64,000 bases of DNA from Gautieria morchelliformis (Eukaryota; Basidiomycota; Agaricomycetes; Gomphales; Gomphaceae): the NCBI GenBank assembly GCA_015179125.1, contig WHVA01000338.1, forward strand, positions 1 to 64,000. The letters run 5' to 3'. Of this stretch, positions 44,633 through 55,800 are shown piece after piece. A program made the translations under genes and the position numbers. The stretch's first letter is position 1, and the number at the start of each line of letters is the position of its first letter. Under the pieces are notes generated by a model, which made no database searches, was not told the origin of the DNA, and was given only the letters and a program-made list of their open reading frames with translations.

Positions 44633-46520
44633 ATGTCGTCTGGCAGTGTGGAAGACATCATCGTGCTTGGAGGGCAGTTGTAAGTTATCAAGTTTTTCAA
44701 TTGATCAATCGTCCTTGTCACCTTAAAATGATAGACAGGCTACTAGAGCAATTATCCACCCAGGGGACCAGTTATATGACTTCTCTGACTGTCGGATCAG
44801 TATTGCCTTGTTTCAAGCCTCGCCCTTCTGTTCTATGAGCATCTCATCACACTTGGAGATGAAGTACGTCTGTGTTTTTCAAGACCAGCGACAAGCTCAC
44901 AACAACTTTTAGGTTCGGTACATTTGGTCCAACAGAGTAACTTTAGGTAAACCACTTAATTCAGCCTTGGGAGACAAACATGGCTCTAAACCATGCCGCA
45001 GCTGGTTTGCTGTTTTAAGTCGTGAGGTCTTTGATTCTTTAGACGTTCTCAATAGTAATGTCCAGAAGACCAGATATTACGTCCCGATCTCCTTGTCCGT
45101 GATAACAGCTGGTACGTTATTTGGCTATTGGTATACCGTCATGGATCTTACCTAGTGCTTTAGCCCTCACAACAACGTGGGGTGAAGCCGTATGTCTCGT
45201 TCCAATTGGCAGTTTGCCTTTCTGATTATGTTTTAGGCGTGAGCAATCTAGGCTGCCGGCTGCCCGGTCTCGCTATTAATACTCTATCTCAAGCTGCAAA
45301 ACAGTAGGTCCTTTAGAGCTTGCGTTTTTCAACGTGGTTAGTATCGCATCCAATATTCTACTCCTTCTACGGTTAGTTATTTGTAACCTTGATTCATCCG
45401 TCATACATAGGTATTGACGATTTTAACGACAGTGTATATGCGTTGTACAATCGTAACAAATGGATCTTGGGTTACTTGAGCTCAATCGTTGCCATTCAAT
45501 CTGCTGGCAGCATTTGCGTTTCCACTTTTCCGGGTCGCGGACGTAAGTTTCCAATGACATTGTGTAGAGGCATCGCTTCTAAGCCGATTCTCAGCATTGC
45601 TTATGCCGCCAATTGACATCGCTGCCTTTCAAGGTGCGATTCGTTGACACATACGCGTTGCATCACTGCAACTCATGTTTATTTTTTCCTCACTTCTGCA
45701 AGGCTGCTTCTTTCTTGCTTCTGCCAGACTGTATGTTCCATAGGGTTTATCATCAATATTTGGTCTTATATAACGATTTCACAGTAAAAATGGAGAATAC
45801 GTTGCCACCATCCTGGAGCTAATGTATGGTGCCTCGATAGTTGGCCTAATCATGGCCAAGGGTTGGAAAGACAGGTCTCTCAATGGACTGAGGGATCGGG
45901 GCGGGATCTTACGGGTCATTGTTAAGGACGGCATCATCTACTTCCTGTAAGTCATGCGCCACCCTAATAACGTGCCGTGAACACATTTTAGTGTTATATT
46001 TTCCACCATGTTCATCTGGTTATGCGTGGGGCTTTTCGCACCGGTGAGTGTTACATTAACTTAAGCATGGGTCTATAGTTATAAACTTTGACGATATATC
46101 AGTTGGGACTCAAGTTTGTAAATGCGTAGTAAGTCCCTCACTCACTCGTCCAATGATGTTATTTTATTGTCACACGTCAGCCCATCAGAAGTGTAGGTTC
46201 CTCAATGTTCGGGTTCCGCTCTTCTGGCTGATGCTTCTGCTAACAGTCTGGTTTCAATTATGATCAATCGCTTGACGATCAACCTGCATCGCTCCGTGAA
46301 GGGTAACCACGGAACATCCCTCACCCTAGCGGGGTACAGATACCATTTTCCCCCGCCTGGATGATCAACACCCAGGATTATAGCAGCAGCAGCGACATTG
46401 ATAACGGGGTGATAGATGATCTGGGAGACCAGGCTCTTTCCCATGAATCCCAAGGAATCGAACTAGAGAAATTTCATCCTCGAGACGATGAGCTCAATTC
46501 GCAGCTTTAATTCCTTATTT
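44633..46520 (+). CDS. DUF6533-like seven-transmembrane protein, multi-exon
   Basis: A probable start ATG at 44633 (MSSGSVEDII) is followed by many short exons. YCLVSSLALLFYEHLITLGD and, after an intron, EVRYIWSNRV are the hallmark of the DUF6533 first helices. VYALYNRNKWILGYLSSIV (about 45435), TILELMYGASIVGLIMAKGW (about 45807), KDGIIYFL then CVIFSTMFIWLCVGLFAPLG, and NSLVSIMINRLTINLH follow in the usual order. These are membrane proteins of unknown function, expanded in mushroom genomes. Middle exons need frame changes that could be introns or decay (for example around 45150-45400 and 45620-45800), so an intact product is not certain. A second copy of its 3' end lies upstream at 43391. Confidence 0.55.
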
Positions 46521-46959
46521 ATCTTCTTTCGACATGAATGATTGATTGTCAGAGGAGATCGGGGATTCGATTACAGTAATGCCCACCATTTGGAAGGAGC
46601 TTACGACGAAACTTATGTAACGCATTTATACGTCTTGTAACGCACTCTCTTTTATTTTTATAAGCCGCCGTATATTGCCGGTTTTCCACTCAAGCCTCAT
46701 ATGGCGATACAAGGCTAATAACGATGAGCTGTTTCCCCACTGGGAAGTCAAGTCGTTCTACAACTTCGGGTCAAACAACAATGAAGAGTGGCTCATCGAC
46801 AAGATTATCACACATCGATGGATAAACTCAACAGACCTGGAACTCCAGGTCCACTGGACCCTAGGTGACATAACATCATGCAAGGACCTAGAAGCTCTGG
46901 ATCATTATCTAGAGCTCTGGGGGGTGGGAAAGCCACGTGACTTGCCTAAGCGATACTAG

Positions 46960-47087
46960 ATGCATCAGTCACGTGCAGGCCACATGACATGCCGGCCACA
47001 GCGCAGATAAATTTTCACCTTGGATCTTTCCGAGGCACATCATTTCTTCAAAGCAACCACCACCACCATCATCTTGTAACGAAAATC
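46960..47087 (+). promoter_or_regulatory. Conserved spacer before the gypsy-B third ORF (second copy)
   Basis: It holds the A/T box ATAAATTTTC and the hairpin CCTTGGATCTTTCCGAGG (47018-47035). Compared with 37053-37070, one C has become T, which keeps the stem as a G-U pair in RNA. The flanking bases are also similar between the two copies. Confidence 0.45.
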
Positions 47088-48159
47088 ATGCCATCAAAAG
47101 ATGGGATGGACATTGATCAATCAACATCTGAGCCATGATCAACGGCCCCAAAACAAGGGACCACCGACATCCTCCACACACCCATCGCCCACAAGCATTG
47201 GAGGATCGTGGGGTGGGAAGATGCCCTAGCAATTGTCCACCCAAACGATTGCGACACCTGCACGACATACACCATGCACCTGATGACTGTTAAGGTTTGA
47301 GTCGTACTGTAGTTCGGCTTTACCAAGGCCAAACTCAGGTCTCGGGTCAGAGGGCTTGGCTTCAACCTCGTGGGTTGCGCCCACTCAGTGTTCCACCCTA
47401 ATTTCAGGAGCAGTCTCAGCTATAAGCTGAGAAGCGGGTTTTGATATCAAACAGAGAGGTCTTAAGTACGAGAAGCTAATTGGATATCTGAACTGAGGAA
47501 CTACAATAATGGACTGGGGGCCTATATAGTAAAGTAGCATGCAGGTCACAAATGGTCAATGATCGGATCAATGTTCAGGGGAACGAAGGGTCAGGCAAAT
47601 GGGGAACTAACTAGATAAGGAAGTCAGGGGTGATGGAAGTGCAAAGAGAAACCCAAAGAAACTGAGTAAAACCGGAAGTTACCAAACGAGAACTGAAGCC
47701 GAGGCTTCGGGACCGGATTTGGGAACAGATCGTAACAATGGCCACGACCAGCACCCCCAAGGTGAAGCTGAAGGATGAAGACATCAGCGACACTATTGAT
47801 GCGGCCTGGGTGTGGTTCCCAAGGGCTGTCTTACACGATGCCTGAGTGGAGCCCTTGCGGGATGTCCACAACCTCAAAAAGGAGGTCAAGGACTTGGAAT
47901 GTGTGGTCAAAGACCGCAACAATGCACTTGACACCAAGCGTGCCAAAATAAAATAAGTGGAGGAGCAGCTCAAGGCCAGCTTGAACACACAGCCTCCAAA
48001 AGGCCACGCCTGGATCAAGCCACTGACCCAGTGGCTGGGCCCTTCATCGTTGCATGCCATGGCACCCCTGCCAGCACACACAGCCCTGGGACTAGCCACC
48101 CGGATAATGGCCCCCCTCCAGTGTCGACGGAGGGGCCAAGTGCACCACCAGATGCAGCG
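47088..48159 (+). pseudogene. Gypsy-B third ORF, N-terminal part, split by a solo LTR
   Basis: MPSKDGMDIDQ and HWRIVGWEDALAIVHPNDC align with the start of the third ORF at 37008. After removal of the solo LTR and one 5-bp flank the frame continues (TMHLM|ATTSTPKVKLKDED) into the coiled-coil region (HNLKKEVKDLECVVKDRN). In-frame TGA at about 47842 (CGA in the other copy), another TGA within the first 20 codons and a TAA near 47953 disable it. The last part before 48160 is diverged. Confidence 0.7.
47288..47737. mobile_element. LTR-E solo LTR (450 bp)
   Basis: The ends TGTTAAGG and CGTAACA form a 5-bp inverted repeat (TGTTA/TAACA). The flanks ATGAC (47283-47287) and ATGGC (47738-47742) are a target duplication with one mismatch. 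A TATA box (CTATATAG, about 47523) fits plus-strand transcription. Excision restores the host ORF in frame, which strongly supports the boundaries. Confidence 0.75.
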
Positions 48160-48657
48160 TGATGGGTGCATTTATGCTCCGGCACCAAAATCAAGCATAA
48201 TATATTCAATTTGTTGTATGGTTTTTCAATCTCTTCTCACATTGTTCTTGTACCATGCATCCATTTCTTTGATTATTTTCGAAGTTTTCCAGTCACTCCC
48301 TACCTCTCCATTTCATTTTGTTATTTCTACTTTCACAAGCGGCTGCACCCAGCGGAGTCTGAAATGACTTCGACGCGCGAGCTCTTGGGCGCTAAAGGGC
48401 CGGGTAGTAGTACATGCACAGTGAGACAGATTTCCCCCTCTCTCAGTGACAACTAAATTCACTGAGAGAGGCAAGTAAATTAGTCTAGTGTTCTTTCGAT
48501 TTATTGACCTAGAAATCCTCTATAGTGAATTAATTTCTAGGTAGTGTATAATATATTTACAGTGACAACTAAATTCACTGAGAGAGTGAATTAATTCCTA
48601 GTCTATTCTTTTGAGCAACAAGTCCAAACCTACTGCCTATAATTCCTGTCTACTACA
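48160..48657 (+). repeat. 5' LTR of copia-A copy 2 (498 bp)
   Basis: It reads TGATGGGTGCATTTATGC to CCTGTCTACTACA; the third base differs from the TGTTGGG consensus. It has the same length as the solo LTR at 12979-13476. The left flank is the truncated gypsy-B third ORF. Confidence 0.9.
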
Positions 48658-48670
48658 GGGTTATGGGCCC
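48658..48670 (+). promoter_or_regulatory. Copia-A primer binding site (initiator tRNA-Met half)
   Basis: GGGTTATGGGCCC directly follows the LTR. It is one base from the complement of the initiator tRNA-Met anticodon arm (GGGCTCATAACCC), which copia-type elements use as an internally cleaved half-tRNA primer. The putative Gag ATG at 48663 lies within it. Confidence 0.65.
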
Positions 48671-49619
48671 CGGAGACACTTCTGAGAAGAAGCTATTGGG
48701 TGTTGAGAAGCTTGCTACTGATGGAAGTAATTGGCCATTGTGGCAAGCCACTCTCATCAGCTATTTCGAGTCCAAAAATCTACTCAAGCATGTAGAAGGG
48801 AGAGTCACTCGACTTCCTGATCCTCCAGTCATGCCCCCAGGCCATATTCTTACAGAAGCTGAAGAAACTCAGATGGATAAGGCTGAGGAGAAGCTGGAGA
48901 GATATCTTGCTAGAGAAGGACAAGCCAAGACCCAAATTATCGTCTCAGTGTCAGAGTCACTAGCTCTGATGCTACAGAAGCAAAAGACAGCAAAAGAGAC
49001 TTGGGATGCATTGGTCAATGAAATGACCAAAAAGCCCAAGATGGTCCTCACCAGCCTGCAGAGACAACTCCGCAGTATGAGATGTCCTGAGGATGGAGAC
49101 TTGAGAGATCATTTGGACAAGGCCCAAGACCTATATGCTCGTCTTAATGAGATGGGAGCCAGAGTTTCTGAAGAAGAATTCATGGACATTATCCTTGTGT
49201 CACTTCCACCATCCTATGAGGCAGTCATGAACGCCCTTACCACTTCGCTTGAAGAATGCGGGATGCCATTAGTCCCTGATAATATTATTAGGGTACTAAA
49301 GGCTCAGTATGACAGGAAGAAAACACTCCCGCAAGAAGAGCAGGTGTTTATTGGTTCATCTACTAAGAAGGACCAGAAGGCGCAGAAGGCACATGTATGC
49401 ACCAACTGCAAAAAGCCTGGACATTCCATCGAAAATTGCTGGGCTAAAGGAGGTGGTAAAGAAGGTCAAGGACCACATCAGAAGAAAAAGCCAAAGGCAA
49501 GAAGAAGAAGAAGGGTAAAGCAAAAGCGAATGTTGCTCAAGAAGAGTCCTCTTCTGAGGAAAGTGGTGATGGGCATCTTGCCTTCACCAATTTCGACAAG
49601 TGCTCTAATTTTAATCTGA
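48663..49619 (+). CDS. Copia-A Gag (copy 2)
   Basis: The frame has 318 codons. The N-terminal block (EKKLLGVEKLATDGSNWPLW) and the long helical middle (KTAKETWDALVNEMTKKPKM, SLQRQLRSMRCPEDGDLRDH) are typical of copia Gag (UBN2 type). The CCHC knuckle CTNCKKPGHSIENC is at about 49402-49443. Around 49490 the Lys-rich part continues in a different frame into the protease, so the last 30 or so codons in this frame are probably not native: a frameshift, or a programmed shift, occurs in the A-rich stretch. Confidence 0.85.
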   Translation: MGPGDTSEKKLLGVEKLATDGSNWPLWQATLISYFESKNLLKHVEGRVTRLPDPPVMPPGHILTEAEETQMDKAEEKLERYLAREGQAKTQIIVSVSESLALMLQKQKTAKETWDALVNEMTKKPKMVLTSLQRQLRSMRCPEDGDLRDHLDKAQDLYARLNEMGARVSEEEFMDIILVSLPPSYEAVMNALTTSLEECGMPLVPDNIIRVLKAQYDRKKTLPQEEQVFIGSSTKKDQKAQKAHVCTNCKKPGHSIENCWAKGGGKEGQGPHQKKKPKARRRRRVKQKRMLLKKSPLLRKVVMGILPSPISTSALILI

Positions 49620-51034
49620 GCACATCCTCAGGAGTTATAGTCATACTCGACACCGGAACGACATCGCATATGACTCCTCACAAAAATTTATTGAGGAACT
49701 ACTGTCAATTCTCACAGCCGAGGACTATCCGAGCAGCCAACAAAGGCACCTTTGATGCCTTCGGTTCAGGACTGCTCGTATTATCCAATAAGGTTGGAGA
49801 TAAAACAGTAGAAGTCACTTTGCAAGATACATACTATGCACCAAAAATTGCTGCTACCCTCATCTCGATCGGTCGGTGCGATGATGCTTGCTACGATATT
49901 TGACTCGGTGGCCAGAAATGCACAATATCTAACACTGCTGGAAAGGTATTGATGCAAGCACTGAAGGTCAATGGCTTATATCGACTAGACCTCCAGTCAC
50001 CAAGTGCTCAAGCCCATATGTGTTTGTCTGCCATGGAAATTCATCAAAAAATGGGGCACATCTCACAGAAGTCCCTACAACATTTATTAAATCGTGGCAT
50101 GATATTGGGCATTGAACTGAGCTCCACAGGCGATAGAATTGTCTGTGATGCGTGTATTCAAGGCAAGATTGCACGCAAACCTCTTCCTCGAGAACCAGAG
50201 ACCGAACATCAAAATTCGGTGACAGAATTTATTCTGATGTCTGGGGACCTGCAAGACACCTCACGATCGATAAAAAGTCATATTATGTCTCCTTTATCGA
50301 TGACTACTCAAGAGAATCAGTGATCTATCTCATGGCGAACAAATCAGAAGCATTCTCAAAGTACAAGCTCTATGAGGCTTTAATGCTTCGACAGAGAAAT
50401 GTGCACATCAAGGCACTTGTTTCTGATCGAGGGGGCGAGTATACGAGCTCTGAATTCAAACAGCATCTAGCCAAAAAAGGCACGAGGCATCAGTTGACGG
50501 TACACGACACACCAGAATCTAATGGTGTTGCTGAACGTCTGAACTGAACTCTCACTGAGAGAACTCGTGCCATGCTGTTAGAATCAGGCCTTCCTAAGAT
50601 ATTATGGGGCTATGTGATACAGCATACCAATTATCTTAGGAACAGGACGCATACAAGAGCTCTACCGGATAAAACGCCCTATGAGATGATTCACCATGAG
50701 AAACCGAATCTCAAAGACATTCATGCGTAGGGAACTGAAGTCTGCGTTAAAGTCACTCAGGGAGATAAATTGGCAGCTCATGCAAAGAGAGCTCGGTGGA
50801 TAGGAATTTCTGCGCAGAGCCATGGTCATTATATTTATTGGCCTGACTCGCACAAAGTTTCTGTCGAACGGAACATTGTGTTTGATTGAGAGATGAAGAA
50901 GGGAAAGGTCCAAATCATTTCTATTGAGGAATCTAAGCTACCTACGTCTAGAGAAGAGAAGAAGGCCATTCCGGCATCAGTCCCAGTGCCCGGGTGCTTA
51001 GTCAGCGAAGAGGCAAAGGTCGAAGAAATTGACA
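49500..51034 (+). pseudogene. Copia-A protease and integrase (copy 2)
   Basis: Protease VILDTGTTSHMTPHKN (intact D-T-G), zinc finger MEIHQKMGHISQKSLQHLL with CDACIQGK, and integrase core (VSDRGGEYTSSEF, PESNGVAERLN) are readable across several frames. Stops include TGA after YDI (49901), TGA after ERLN (50546, CGA in copy 1), TAG at 50729 (TGG in copy 1) and TGA at 50888. A frameshift at about 50210 is also needed. Confidence 0.85.
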
Positions 51035-51543
51035 AAAACATTTTCCAACCAGTTCTGCCCGAAAAATGAGCAGCTAACAGCCCTTACAAAGCTCGAGGGA
51101 CCAGCTGGTACCAGGCCAAGGATCCAGTCGATGACTACATAGACCGCTTCCAGGAGCTCATCGACCTTGCGGAGTATGACGACGACAAGATGATCGTCAT
51201 CAAATTCCGACGAGGGCTTGATCCGACACTCCAGAACCAAGTTGCGCTGCTTGGGGATGGAGCTCCAGATTTTGATGACCCGGAAGGGTGGTACCAAGCT
51301 GCGCGGAGGGTGTCCCGGAACAGGGAAGCAAATGAGGCCTTCGTGGAGACAAACCGGAACATGACACGCAGTTCCACTTGTCCTACTCCACCTGTGCCAA
51401 AACCTGGAAGTGCATTCGTTCCCATATGGAAAATATTTCCGACGGTTGCTCTGCCTACTCCTATTAGGAACCCTAGCCCCCCTCCCTCTAAGAGTGGCCT
51501 GGCCCCGATGGATGTTGACCGCATGCGCGGAAAAGCCCACCAC
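51035..51543 (+). pseudogene. Gypsy-A gag fragment (third copy)
   Basis: FCPKNEQLTAL, DPVDDYIDRFQELIDLAEYD and FRRGLDPTLQNQVALLGDGA match gypsy-A Gag from its middle to just before the zinc knuckle (DVDRMRGKA). It is abruptly joined to copia-A on the left and to LINE sequence on the right, with no LTR, so it arrived by rearrangement rather than simple insertion. Confidence 0.85.
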
Positions 51544-51990
51544 TGTTTCATCGGCGCCTCTGCATGCTGCGCAGGTCAGTGAGTCTGCTTTTCCTATGCG
51601 GTACAGGTGCTTGTTTAATGCGATGTGTCCTGTCCTTAGCTGGATGAGGAGCGTTGCTTTCTTCGTGGCATGCCTGCTGTCAGCCTTGCGAATGCTATGG
51701 ACGGCATCGATTTGTCAATCCTGTGCGCTATTCCAGCCCTCGGCGATTTTGCAAACAGCTCTCTGGCCTTCCCTTTGAGCTCCTTTTGGTGCCGCTGTAG
51801 CTCTGCGGCTTTAAGCACATCTGGTTCTAGGACAAAGAGGCCGTAATGCTTGCTTGATGTGTAAGTGGGTGCTGGTGCTCGAGATGATGATCGTGTTCGA
51901 TTGGATATGAGACGAGGAATGTGATGTCTTGGTCGATGAACGATTAGTGGGATCGTTCGAGTGTACATACGTAGAGCCCGCAGTGTGTGC
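51544..51990 (-). pseudogene. Non-LTR retrotransposon (Tad1-like LINE) C-terminal fragment
   Basis: Reading right to left, a frame with the block SIAFARLTAGMPRRK is followed, after a small frame change near 51630, by LRTGHIALNKHLYRIGKADS, then LTCAACRGADETV. The pattern LRTGH..LN..L.RIG..DS..C..C....ET is characteristic of the region after RNase H in fungal LINEs. It is truncated at 51543 and has frameshifts. Confidence 0.7.
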
Positions 51991-52363
51991 TATTGCATGG
52001 ATGCCAGCTCGAGGGGAGTCCATGAGACTCTTAATCTGTAGAAAGTCGTGCAGGATAGGTTGCGTATGTGTGGGGGAGTCGTAAGGTCATAGAGAGACAT
52101 GGATAGAATAGAGATGGGAATACAACTTCGGTTGTATGCGCTACCACCGTGCACAGTGACAACAACGGACACACCGAGCGACACCAACGTCCAGTCAAAG
52201 ATAACACGGGTGACTTCACTGAGTCAACAAGATGGAGATTATACTGCCTGAAGTTATCTACGTACATGACTAGCCACTTAACTGATAGACTAGCACCATG
52301 AAGGTATGTAGAAGGGTTGGGGAACAATCAAGTGCCACCGGCGCATGATAATGCGCCGGTGCT
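51991..52363. other. Unassigned sequence ending in a perfect hairpin
   Basis: No gene. At 52336-52361 an 11-bp perfect inverted repeat (CACCGGCGCAT, loop GATA, ATGCGCCGGTG) lies immediately before the gypsy-A LTR at 52364. It may be a terminator-like hairpin, a transposon end or chance. Confidence 0.4.
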
Positions 52364-52790
52364 TGTAAGGGCAACCCTAGCTGGTCGTGGAGATCACACT
52401 ACCACACAACTGACAAGGGGAAATCCAAAGAGAAAAGTCTAAGGACCCCCAATGTCAGCGAGCCCGTATTATACTACGCAGCGCAGCCAGGGACAACACT
52501 TGGCACCCGCCATCAACCCTGCATCCTCCTGACCTCCCTGACCCTTGATCGACCCTTGATGCCACCTATTACGTGAGTCGCTTGATTTCCGACACTGTTC
52601 CGAGAGTGGAAGTCGGAAATTGGAGCGGAACTGGCAAGGTGAACAGAACTGGTGGAAGTTCTCCCAGAAGCGGAATCATTTCCGAAAGCGGAGGCGGAGA
52701 TGGAATAGGAACCGGAAGCGGAGTCGGAAATGGAGTCGGAACTGGGTGTGGTGTCGGAACTGGAAATGGCAAACACGGTGTCCCCTGACA
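52364..52790 (-). repeat. 3' LTR of gypsy-A copy 2 (427 bp)
   Basis: It reads TGTAAGGGCAACCC to GTGTCCCCTGACA on the plus strand. Differences from the partner LTR include GCGCAGCC/GCACAGCC, TACGTGAG/TACGCGAG and two near the end. A purine-rich tract (GAGGGGGGGTGA in element sense, 52791-52803) precedes it and would prime plus-strand synthesis. Confidence 0.95.
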
Positions 52791-52803
52791 TCACCCCCCC
52801 TCT

Positions 52804-55800
52804 AGCGTGCTGCGTCCTCGAAGCACGGGACACGGGGGATTGAAATGCCAGCGAGCGGATTTGGCAAGGGGCACCGGGGTGTGTCCTATAGAACTCACCG
52901 AGTTTGTCCGGAGCGGAAACATCTTGCTCCGGGACCCACGAATTCTCCTCATACCCATACCCTTCCCATTTTACAAGGAATTGGAGTCGTCCTCACACAA
53001 ACCGGCTGTCCAGGATCCGTTCCACCACATAGTGCTCTTCCCCATCTAAAATTTCCGGCGGAGGTGGCGGATGAGCCTTCCGACCTGGAATTGGGTCCTC
53101 AAGCGTAGGGAGTAACTTCACCACATTGAAGACGGGGTGGAGGCGGGACATGGACATCGGAAGTCGGAGGCGGTAGGCATTCCGTCCAACCCTCCGCATC
53201 ACTGTGAAGGGCCCAAGGTAGTGGTGGGAAAGCTTCTGGGAAGGGCGTGTGGTGCGGATGTCACTTGCATCTAGATACACCTTGTCTCCAACTTGGTACT
53301 CCGGGGCCGGAACCCGGCGTTGGTTGTAGTACCTTGCCATGTCATCCTTGGCCTTCGCAAGGGCCGACTTGGCTTCCGAAAGGGTGGAGTCCATGCGGTC
53401 TCGGAACTCATTGACCGTCTCGAGTCGGGACTCAGCCTGGCATGGTTCGAAGCCCATTCGCGGGTGTCGTCCGGAGTCAAGCATGAAGGGAGTCTGTTGT
53501 GTGGCGGAATGTACATGGTTGTTGTATTGGAATTCCGCCAGTGGAAGTAACTCATCCCAGTCATCCTGCCTCTCATTGACAAAGAGGCGGAGATATTACT
53601 CCAACTCCTGATTGACCCGTTCTGTCTGTCCGTCACCCTGCGGATGGTACGCTGTGGTGGTAGCCAGCTTTATGCCGAGCAGGTGGTAGAGCTCCCGAGT
53701 AAGTTCCGCAACAAACTGCGGACCTCGGTCGGAAACAACTTGCTTCGGGAGCCCATGCAACTTCCAGACATGTGCAAGGAACAAGCGGGCCACCCCGAGG
53801 GCTGTGATCGTCGTGTGCGTCGGGATGAAATGGGACACCTTGCTTACCGAATCTACGACGTTCATGATTGCGTCGTAGCCATGAGACTCTGGGAGTTCAA
53901 CGATGAAGTCGACACTGATGGTGTCCCAGCGGGATTCAGGAATCGGGAGCGGAACAAGTTCTCCGACGGGCGGATGTCGTTGTGCTTTGGTTCAGAGACA
54001 AAGGTCACATGTCTTCACGTACTGTCCAATGTAGCGGGACATCTGAGGCCACCAGTAATTCCGAGCCACTAACTCCAGCGTCTTCCACCTGCCAGCATGC
54101 CCAGCGATCCGTGTGTCATGGTGCTGGGACACGATGCGGCGGCGGAGGTCCGCCCCACCTGGAACATAGACCTTGCCTCTGAAGTGGAGCAGTCCATCAC
54201 GTTCCGACCATTCCGCTGCCCGTACAGACTGTGAGTTCCCTTTCCGAAGTTCCTCCACCGCCTTCACCACCGACTCCTCCTTCTCTCCATTCCGGTACTG
54301 CCTCCGGATGTCCCAGAGCATTTCTGCTTCCTCCCCAACTGCAGTCACTCCCTCTAGGGCGCAGATTGCAAAGAGACTTGGGTGGAGCAGTGTCATATCC
54401 GTGTTGTCTCCACTTCTGCTTCCATGATCCGCATGGCGAGATAGGGCATCGGGCTTGCCCATGGTGCGGCCGGGGCGGTGGTGGAGCATGAAGTCGAACC
54501 GGGACAGGTGTAGGGACCACCGTGCTTGTCGTCGGTTCAACTTCTTAGATGTGCGGAAGTACTCGAGGTTCTTGTGGTCTGTCCAGATCTCAAACGGGCA
54601 TAGAGCACCCTCGAGGAAGTGTTGCCACTCCTCCAGCGCTCGGATGATTGCCAGCATCTCCTTGTCATGGATCTCATAGTTCCGCTCGACCGGGCTAAGG
54701 CTTTTAGAGAAAAAGGTAATCGGATGCCACCCCCCACCATCTTCCGCCGACTGTTGCGACAAGACCGCTCCGGTAGCTGTGTCGGAAGAATCCGCCTCGA
54801 CTTGATAAGGGCGAGAGTCGTCGGGAAATATCAGGACCGGGGCAGAAGTGATCAGCTTCTTGAGTCTGTCAAAGGAGGCCTGTTCCGGCTCTCCCCACCG
54901 CCACCCAATCTCCTTCTTGGTGAGGTCAAAGAGGGCACGGGCGTGGCAGGAGAAGTCCTTGATGAACCGCCGGTAGAAATTGACAAACCCAATGAAGGAC
55001 TGGACCTCTTTCTTGTTCCGTGGCACAGGCCAATCCGATACACCGGAAACTTTGACCGTGTCCATTTCCACCTTTCCCTCCGACACAATCACCCCAAGGT
55101 ACTCTATCCGTGTCTGCTCAAATTCGCACTTCTCCGGTTTGAGACACAGGTTGTATTCCCGGGGCCGTTCCAGCACTCTCCACACAACTTCCTGATGTTC
55201 TGACATTGTTTTTGTGAAGATGAGGATGTCATCGAGGTAGACACAGACAACCCCTTGTGCTATCATGTCACGGAAAATGTCATTCATCATCGTCTGGAAT
55301 GTGGCGGGACTGTTGGTGAGGCCAAAGAACATGACCTGCGGCCCAAAGAGTCCTCGGTTGGTGCGGAATGCGGCCTTCCACTCGTCTCCCTCCCGGATCC
55401 AAACATTATTGAAGCCCCAGCGGACATCTAGCTTAGTGAAGTACCTTGCCCTGCGGAGTTGTGTGATCAGTTCGGAAATGAGTGGAATGGGTACCGGTTC
55501 TTGATCGTGATCGCATTCAAGGCCCAGTAGTCCTGCACAAGCCTGAGCGAGCCATCCTTCTTCTTGACGAAGAACACCGGAGATGCCATGGGTGACTTGG
55601 AGGGGCGGATCCTCCCTGTATGGAGGTTTTCCGCAAGGAATGCATCGAGCTCTCCCTGCTCCTTGGGTGACAGCGGGTAGACCTTGCAGTTGGTGGGCTT
55701 TGACCCAGGCTCCAACTCGATGGCATGGTCCCACAGCTTTCGTGGAGGCAGGGCATCAAATGACTCCTTGGCAAAGACATCCTCGAAGTCCCGCAGGTAC

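Larger units (their letters stand above)
46651..48159 (+). mobile_element. Gypsy-B fragment: chromodomain, spacer, third ORF start
   Basis: It begins inside the integrase C-terminus (PVFHSSLIWRYKANNDELFP), includes the chromodomain (EEWLIDKIITHRW) to a TAG after PKRY (46959), the conserved spacer, and the third ORF from ATG 47088. A solo LTR (47288-47737) interrupts the ORF, and a copia-A LTR truncates it at 48160. It is co-linear with the copy at 33699-38248 in the opposite orientation. Confidence 0.8.
48160..51034 (+). mobile_element. Copia-A element copy 2, 3'-truncated
   Basis: It has a 5' LTR (48160-48657), primer site, gag, protease and integrase. The RT, RNase H and 3' LTR are missing: at about 51035 copia sequence (EEAKVEEIDKN) is joined to gypsy-A gag. 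In-frame stops occur in protease/integrase (49901, 50546, 50729, 50888). Gag alone looks complete. Confidence 0.9.

Noticed and set aside
47288..47737. Intergenic leader and promoter of a separate gag-like gene
   Set aside because: TG...CA ends, a near-perfect 5-bp duplication and exact in-frame restoration upon excision show a solo LTR within one ORF.
52336..52363. Perfect hairpin as a Helitron 3' terminus
   Set aside because: The hairpin is followed by CTTG rather than CTRR and no Helitron coding sequence lies upstream.
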